Assembly (NCBI GenBank): GCA_009775375.1
Contig: VSPO01000010.1
Coordinates: 1-46,435, forward strand
Source: Muribaculaceae bacterium
Lineage (GTDB): Bacteria; Bacteroidota; Bacteroidia; Bacteroidales; Muribaculaceae
Direction of reading: 5' to 3'
DNA length: 46,435 bases
A model generated the notes under the pieces. The model had not been told where the DNA came from. It did no database searches and saw nothing but the letters and a program-made list of their open reading frames with translations. Shown here piece after piece: positions 41,560-46,435 of the stretch; the stretch's first letter is position 1; every line of letters starts with the position of its first letter. The position numbers and the translations under genes are program-made.

Positions 41560-43413
41560 ATGCTACAACCTACGAATGTCAAGACTATCGACAAGGTAGT
41601 GGTCCGCTTCTCAGGCGACTCCGGCGACGGTATGCAGCTTGCCGGCAACATCTTCTCCAACGTCTCTGCCGGCGAAGGGAACCTCATCTCTACCTTCCCA
41701 GACTATCCGGCTGAAATCCGCGCCCCGCAGGGGTCGCTGAGCGGCGTCTCCGGATACCAGGTCAGTGTAGGAAAAAATGTCCACACCCCGGGCGACAAGG
41801 CCGACGTGCTCGTCGCTATGAACCCGGCGGCACTGAAGACCAACCTTAAGTATCTGAAACCTGAAGGAATCATCATCTGCGACGGAGATTCTTTCACCCC
41901 CGCCAACCTCAAAAAGGCCCTCTATGCCACTGACGACCCGATCGCCGAGCTCGGCATCGACCCGGCGAGAATCATGCTCGTCCCCATGACTACGCTTCTG
42001 AAGCATACGCTCGAAGGCACAGGCATGGACATCAAGGCGATCATGAAATGCAAGAACATGCTTGCCCTCGGACTCATCTGCTGGCTCCTCGACCGTCCGG
42101 TCGACAAGGTGCTCGCAAAGCTCAAGGCTAAGTTCGCGAAGAAGCCCGCCGTCTATGAGGCCAATGAAAAAGTGATCCACGCCGGATGGGACTACGGCCA
42201 CAACACCCACGCCTCTATGCCGACCTATCGCATCGAGACCGAAGCCGCCATCCCCGGAACATATACCGACGTCAACGGCAACACCGCCACCGCCTGGGGC
42301 CTTATCCTCGCCTCGGAAAAGAGCGGACGCCCGCTGTTTCTCGGCTCCTACCCCATTACCCCCGCCACCGACATCCTCCATGAGCTTGCAAAACGCAAGG
42401 ACCTCGGAGTGAAGGCATGCCAGATGGAGGATGAGATCGCCGGAGTCTGCTCCGCAATCGGTGCATCCTATGCCGGACATCTCGCCGTCACCACCACTTC
42501 CGGTCCGGGCCTCGCCCTAAAGGGAGAGGGCATCGGACTGGCCGTCATGGCCGAGCTCCCGCTCGTGGTCATCGACGTGCAGCGCGGCGGCCCTTCTACG
42601 GGCCTGCCGACAAAAACCGAGCAGACCGACCTCATGCAGGCCCTCTACGGCCGCAACGGCGAAAGCCCACTCTGCGTGCTCGCCGCCGCAAGCCCCACGG
42701 ATTGCTTCACGATGGCTTTCGAGGCCGCAAGGATCGCGCTCGAGCACATGACCCCAGTCATCCTCCTGACCGATGCCTTTATCGCCAACGGCTCCTCGGC
42801 GTTCCGCCTGCCCGAAGAGAACGATTTCCCGGAAATCAAGCCGAACTTCGTCACGCAGGAACAGGTGGCCAACGGATGGAAACCGTTCGACCGCGACACG
42901 GAGACATATGCTCGCTATTGGGCAATCCCCGGCACCCCCGGAGCCATGCACCGCGTGGGCGGTCTGGAAAAAGACTTCAACACATCCGTCATCTCCACCG
43001 ACGGCCCCAACCATGAGCGAATGGTGAAGGTGCGCCGCGAAAAGATCGCCCGCATCGCCAACGACATCCCGGAGCTCACCGTCCAGGGCAATCCCGACGC
43101 CGACACCGTCCTCGTAGGATGGGGGGGCACCTACGGACATATCCTGACGGCCGCCTCCGAGCTTAACGCCGAAGGCACCCCCGTGGCCCTCGCCCATTTC
43201 CGATATATCAATCCCCTTCCCAAGAACGCCCTGGAGACGCTCCGCAAGTATGACCGCATCATCGTGGCTGAGCTCAACACCGGCATGTTTGCCGACTATC
43301 TGCAGATGCACCTCCCCGGGAAGGAGATCCTGCGCATAAACAAGATCGAGGGACAGCCATTCCTCGTCAAAGAGATCGTAGACGGAGTCAAAAACCATTT
43401 AGCACAAGCATAA
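41560..43413 (+). CDS. korA: 2-oxoacid:ferredoxin oxidoreductase, fused gamma-alpha subunit
   Basis: A 617-residue subunit of a two-subunit 2-oxoacid:acceptor oxidoreductase, most likely 2-oxoglutarate:ferredoxin. It converts the 2-oxoacid and CoA to acyl-CoA, CO2 and reduced ferredoxin in anaerobes. Residues about 10-190 are the gamma domain (VVRFSGDSGDGMQLAGNIFS, YPAEIRAPQGSLSGVSGYQV). The alpha domain follows, with the YPITPATDILHEL motif from Tyr264 and GPGLALKGEGIGLAVMAELP. The C-terminal part resembles transketolase domain II. It is followed by korB after 5 bp, so the two form one operon. The 2-oxoglutarate specificity is inferred from the two-subunit architecture and family resemblance. 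Confidence 0.94.
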   Translation: MLQPTNVKTIDKVVVRFSGDSGDGMQLAGNIFSNVSAGEGNLISTFPDYPAEIRAPQGSLSGVSGYQVSVGKNVHTPGDKADVLVAMNPAALKTNLKYLKPEGIIICDGDSFTPANLKKALYATDDPIAELGIDPARIMLVPMTTLLKHTLEGTGMDIKAIMKCKNMLALGLICWLLDRPVDKVLAKLKAKFAKKPAVYEANEKVIHAGWDYGHNTHASMPTYRIETEAAIPGTYTDVNGNTATAWGLILASEKSGRPLFLGSYPITPATDILHELAKRKDLGVKACQMEDEIAGVCSAIGASYAGHLAVTTTSGPGLALKGEGIGLAVMAELPLVVIDVQRGGPSTGLPTKTEQTDLMQALYGRNGESPLCVLAAASPTDCFTMAFEAARIALEHMTPVILLTDAFIANGSSAFRLPEENDFPEIKPNFVTQEQVANGWKPFDRDTETYARYWAIPGTPGAMHRVGGLEKDFNTSVISTDGPNHERMVKVRREKIARIANDIPELTVQGNPDADTVLVGWGGTYGHILTAASELNAEGTPVALAHFRYINPLPKNALETLRKYDRIIVAELNTGMFADYLQMHLPGKEILRINKIEGQPFLVKEIVDGVKNHLAQA

Positions 43414-43418
43414 GCCTT

Positions 43419-44441
43419 ATGGAAGACAACAAGACACAGACCTTTACACCTGCCGACTTCAAAAACGAGCAGACGGCTCGCTGGTGCCCCGGATGCGGCG
43501 ACCACGCCATCCTCAACGTGCTCCACAAGGCTATGGCCGAGATCGGCGTGGCCCCGAAGGACACGGCCGTAATCTCCGGCATCGGATGCTCTTCCCGCCT
43601 CCCTTATTATATGAACACCTATGGCATGCACACGATCCACGGACGTGCTGCCGCCATAGCCACAGGCGTCAAGACCTCACGCCCCGACCTGACCGTCTGG
43701 CAGATTTCGGGCGACGGCGATGGCCTCGCCATCGGCGGCAACCATTTCATCCATGCCCTCCGCCGCAACATCGACATCAACATCCTTCTCTTCAACAATA
43801 AGATCTACGGATTGACGAAGGGGCAGTATTCCCCGACGTCCGACCGTGGATTCGTCTCCAAGTCGTCGCCCTACGGCACGACCGAAGACCCCTTCATCCC
43901 CGCCGAACTCGTCTTCGGGGCTCGCGGACGCTTCTTCGCACGCGGGTTCGACATCTCGCTCGACACGACCAGGGAAATCATGGTGGCGGCCGCACGCCAC
44001 AAGGGCGCCGCCGTAGTAGAGGTGCTCCAGAACTGCGTCATCTTCAACCACGGCATCCACACATGGCTCTCCGACAAGGAGGTGCGCGCCGAGCGCACCA
44101 TCACGCTTCGCCACGGCGAGAAGATGGTCTTCGGCAAGGAGAACGACAAGGGTCTCGTCAGAGACGGATTCGCCCTGAAAGCCGTGAAGATCGGTCAGGA
44201 CGGCTATACGCTCGACGACGTGCTCGTTCACGACGCTACCACGCCCGACGACATGCTCCATCGCCAGCTCGCGCTCATGGACGGCCACGATCTTCCCCTC
44301 GCCCTCGGAGTGATCCGCGACGTGGAGGGACCGAGCTATGAGGCCGACGTCGAAGCCCAGGTGAAGGAAATCCGGGAGAAAAAAGGATTCACGTCTCTAC
44401 GCGACATGGTCATGAAGACGGCCGAGACCTGGACCGTCTGA
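43419..44441 (+). CDS. korB: 2-oxoacid:ferredoxin oxidoreductase, beta subunit
   Basis: A 340-residue thiamine-diphosphate-binding subunit. The TPP/Mg motif is GDGDGLAIGGNHFIHALRRN, then NNKIYGLTKGQYSPTS. Four cysteines sit where this family binds its [4Fe-4S] cluster: Cys23 and Cys26 (WCPGCGDH), Cys57 (GIGCSSR) and Cys206 (VLQNCVIF). Together with KorA it makes the complete enzyme, passing electrons to ferredoxin. The gene ends at a T-tailed terminator. Nothing is unusual in length or motifs. Confidence 0.95.
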   Translation: MEDNKTQTFTPADFKNEQTARWCPGCGDHAILNVLHKAMAEIGVAPKDTAVISGIGCSSRLPYYMNTYGMHTIHGRAAAIATGVKTSRPDLTVWQISGDGDGLAIGGNHFIHALRRNIDINILLFNNKIYGLTKGQYSPTSDRGFVSKSSPYGTTEDPFIPAELVFGARGRFFARGFDISLDTTREIMVAAARHKGAAVVEVLQNCVIFNHGIHTWLSDKEVRAERTITLRHGEKMVFGKENDKGLVRDGFALKAVKIGQDGYTLDDVLVHDATTPDDMLHRQLALMDGHDLPLALGVIRDVEGPSYEADVEAQVKEIREKKGFTSLRDMVMKTAETWTV

Positions 44442-44513
44442 CCCCTACGGTAAAGCCATCCTTGATCTTTCGCACAAGCGATGGTCGGGATGGCGTAAAT
44501 TGGTTAACTCTCG

Positions 44514-44543
44514 AAAACAGCGGCTTCGGTCGCTGTTTTTTTT
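44514..44543 (+). terminator. korAB terminator
   Basis: AAAACAGCG (44514-44522) and CGCTGTTTT (44531-44539) form a perfect 9-bp stem with loop GCTTCGGT and a run of eight T. Confidence 0.9.
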
Positions 44544-44606
44544 GCACAAGTTTCAGTTTTCCGTGCAATTTTTACTGAAAAATTTCCTCAATTGGAATTT
44601 TTTCAC

Positions 44607-44614
44607 TTACTTTG
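44607..44614 (+). promoter_or_regulatory. probable acpP -7 box
   Basis: TTACTTTG, one mismatch to TAnnTTTG, 50 bp before the acpP start. The -33 element is not clear (TTTC at 44583-44586). Confidence 0.4.
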
Positions 44615-44664
44615 CAGCCTAATTAAACAAAAACATTAATTAACAACACTAATTTTTATACGTT

Positions 44665-44901
44665 ATGGCAGACATAGCATCAAGAGTGAAAGCTATCATC
44701 GTTGACAAACTGACAGTTGACGAAAACGAAGTTACTCCCGCAGCTGAGTTCAGCAAAGACCTCGGCGCTGATTCTCTCGACACCGTAGAGCTCATCATGG
44801 AATTCGAGAAAGAATTCGGCATCACGATTCCCGACGAGGACGCTGAGAAGATCACGACTGTCGGCGACGCTATCTCCTACATCGAGGAGCACCAGAAATA
44901 A
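44665..44901 (+). CDS. acpP: acyl carrier protein
   Basis: A 78-residue acidic carrier protein of type II fatty acid synthesis. The 4'-phosphopantetheine attachment site is Ser37 in DLGADSLDTVELIMEFEKEF. The helical pattern and length are standard. Codon use is of the high-expression type. It sits 33 bp upstream of fabF, the usual acpP-fabF order in bacteria. Confidence 0.98.
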   Translation: MADIASRVKAIIVDKLTVDENEVTPAAEFSKDLGADSLDTVELIMEFEKEFGITIPDEDAEKITTVGDAISYIEEHQK

Positions 44902-44934
44902 TTTCAAACCCCTATCCCACACCAATTTCCCGAT

Positions 44935-46200
44935 ATGGAATTAAAAAGAGTTGTAGTAACCGGGCTCGGTGCGCTAACTCCTATTGGCAACGACGTCAAG
45001 ACTACATGGGAAAATGCAGTCAACGGCGTCAGCGGAGCGGGGCCTATCACGCATTTTGATGCGTCGAAATTCAAGACCCAATTCGCTTGCGAGGTGAAGG
45101 ATTTCAACCCGGCCGACCATTTCGACCGCAAGAAAGCCCGTCAGCTCGACCTCTACGCTATGTATGCCCTCGTGGCTGCGGATGAGGCCATCAACGACTC
45201 CGGTCTTGAAAATGAGAATGTTGATAAAAACCGCGTCGGAGTGATTTTCGCCGCTGGAATAGGCGGTCTTCACACGTTTGAGGAGGAGGCCGGTTATTTT
45301 GCGATCAACGGCGAGGAGCAGGGTCCTAAATACAACCCTTTCTTCATTCCTAAGATGATTGCCGACATCGCCGCCGGCCATATCTCCATCGACCACGGTT
45401 TCCGCGGACCAAACTTCGGGACCGTATCTGCTTGCGCATCTTCCAACAACGCTCTCATCGACGCTTTCAACTACGTGCGCCTCGGCATGGCCGACGCCAT
45501 CGTTGCCGGTGGTGCTGAAGCCGCTATCTACCCTGCTGGCGTAGGCGGTTTCAACTCGATGAAGGCCCTGTCTACGAGAAACGACGACCCCAAGGGGGCA
45601 TCACGTCCTTTCTCCGGAAGCCGCGACGGCTTTGTCATCGGAGAGGGAGCCGCCGCCCTCGTGCTCGAAGAGCTTGAGCACGCCAAGGCTCGCGGTGCGC
45701 ATATCTACGCAGAGGTAGTGGGCGGAGGCATGAGCGCCGACGCCTACCACATCACGGCCACACATCCCGAGGGTCTCGGAGCGAAGCTTGTCATGGAGAA
45801 CGCTCTCAACGACGCCGGTATGAAGCCCGAAGATATCGACTACATCAACCTCCACGGCACTTCGACTCCCGTAGGCGACCGTGGCGAGGTGAAAGCTATA
45901 AAGGAAGTATTCGGCGACCACGCTTATAAGATCAACCTCAGCTCCACTAAGTCTATGACCGGCCACCTTCTCGGTGCCGCAGGAGCCCTTGAGGCCCTCT
46001 TCAGCGTAAAAGCCATCACCGACGGTATCATCCCCCCCACTATCAACCATGAGGAGGGAGACAACGACCCCGAAGTGGACTATGACCTCAACTTCACCTT
46101 CAACAAGGCTCAGAAACGCGACATCAATGCCGTGCTTTCCAACACCTTCGGTTTCGGCGGCCACAATGCAGCCGTAATCCTCAAGAAATATAAAGAATAA
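44935..46200 (+). CDS. fabF: 3-oxoacyl-[acyl-carrier-protein] synthase II
   Basis: A 421-residue KAS II condensing enzyme that extends acyl-ACP with malonyl-ACP. The catalytic triad is visible as Cys167 (TVSACASSNN), His307 (NLHGTSTPVGD) and His344 (KSMTGHLLGAAGALE). The N-terminus RVVVTGLGALTPIGNDVKTT and the C-terminal NTFGFGGHNAAVIL are canonical. It is co-transcribed with acpP and closed by the terminator at 46230. The next gene begins under its own promoter rather than directly after fabF. Confidence 0.98.
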   Translation: MELKRVVVTGLGALTPIGNDVKTTWENAVNGVSGAGPITHFDASKFKTQFACEVKDFNPADHFDRKKARQLDLYAMYALVAADEAINDSGLENENVDKNRVGVIFAAGIGGLHTFEEEAGYFAINGEEQGPKYNPFFIPKMIADIAAGHISIDHGFRGPNFGTVSACASSNNALIDAFNYVRLGMADAIVAGGAEAAIYPAGVGGFNSMKALSTRNDDPKGASRPFSGSRDGFVIGEGAAALVLEELEHAKARGAHIYAEVVGGGMSADAYHITATHPEGLGAKLVMENALNDAGMKPEDIDYINLHGTSTPVGDRGEVKAIKEVFGDHAYKINLSSTKSMTGHLLGAAGALEALFSVKAITDGIIPPTINHEEGDNDPEVDYDLNFTFNKAQKRDINAVLSNTFGFGGHNAAVILKKYKE

Positions 46201-46229
46201 ACCGAATTTTTTTCAAGTCTCTTTATATC

Positions 46230-46267
46230 AACAGGCGTTGCCATTCGGCAGCGCCTGTTCCCTTTTA
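46230..46267 (+). terminator. fabF terminator
   Basis: AACAGGCGTTGCC (46230-46242) and GGCAGCGCCTGTT (46247-46259) form a 13-bp stem with one G-T wobble and an ATTC loop, followed by CCCTTTT. Confidence 0.85.
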
Positions 46268-46395
46268 ACATAGCAATTTAACCCTGTCATAGCATAAAAA
46301 TTACAATGTTTTCTCGAATTTCTCTAAAACATGTATATTCCAAAACGAAGTGCAACGCTATGGAGCCTAAATGATGTAGATTCAAGGGAAAGTGT

Positions 46396-46403
46396 TAACT
46401 TTG
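46396..46403 (+). promoter_or_regulatory. -7 box for a gene beyond the right edge
   Basis: A perfect TAACTTTG followed by the leader of a gene not contained in the window. The -33 box is not evident. Confidence 0.5.
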
Positions 46404-46435
46404 CCCCGTGGATCGAAGAGGAGGCGAGCCCTGCT

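Noticed and set aside
1..46435. CRISPR arrays, tRNA/rRNA genes, insertion sequences, prophage or integrase genes
   Set aside because: No repeat-spacer periodicity, cloverleaf or rRNA motifs, transposase or integrase signatures were seen on either strand.

Overview
This is chromosomal DNA from a member of the Bacteroidota, order Bacteroidales, most likely a gut species of the Muribaculaceae/Bacteroidaceae type. The evidence is the repeated TAnnTTTG (-7) promoter box with a TTTG-like -33 box about 20 bp upstream, start codons without Shine-Dalgarno sequences but with A/T-rich leaders, a hybrid two-component system (HTCS), Mfa/Fim-type (type V) fimbrial lipoproteins and a KorAB ferredoxin oxidoreductase. 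The family-level placement is inference.

Layout. 1-950: an AT-rich stretch, then a toxin-antitoxin pair whose YoeB-like toxin is split by a -1 frameshift. 1-3.6 kb also holds topA. 3.6-11 kb: an HTCS regulator divergent from a GH10 xylanase lipoprotein and a GH67 alpha-glucuronidase, forming a minimal glucuronoxylan unit without a SusCD pair. 11-14.8 kb: two tandem consensus promoters and a long leader in front of a 1026-residue coiled-coil lipoprotein, closed by a strong terminator. 15-32.4 kb: a fimbrial locus in the order DUF3575, DUF3868/OmpA-like, major pilin, Mfa2-like anchor, two further fimbrillin-like lipoproteins, a 2622-residue secreted adhesin with a type IX-secretion-like C-terminus, and a small DUF1573 protein. 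32.4-34.2 kb, minus strand: folA (DHFR) and a glycosyltransferase. 34.2-41.3 kb: Na/phosphate cotransporter, manC, WYL regulator, thioredoxin-fold-like lipoprotein and YifB/ComM ATPase. 41.5-44.4 kb: korA-korB. 44.6-46.2 kb: acpP-fabF. The last 230 bp hold a terminator and the promoter of a gene beyond the window.

How the genes work together. The HTCS probably senses xylan-derived oligosaccharides in the periplasm and switches on the translationally coupled GH10-GH67 pair. The fimbrial locus reads as one assembly line. Three lipoproteins carry a Thr-Arg-Ala site 21-35 residues after the lipidated Cys, the expected place for arginine-specific maturation before strand-exchange polymerisation. 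The Mfa2-like anchor lacks this site. The giant adhesin has no lipobox and ends like a type IX secretion substrate, recalling Mfa5 of Porphyromonas gingivalis.

The most unusual observations are: a near-identical 25-bp direct repeat (15058 and 17366) flanking exactly the DUF3575-DUF3868 pair, so that recombination would put the pilin directly behind the operon promoter; an 18-bp perfect hairpin without a T-tract just after the pilin gene, which could set pilin:accessory ratios; the giant mosaic adhesin; and the two-promoter structured leader of the abundant lipoprotein.
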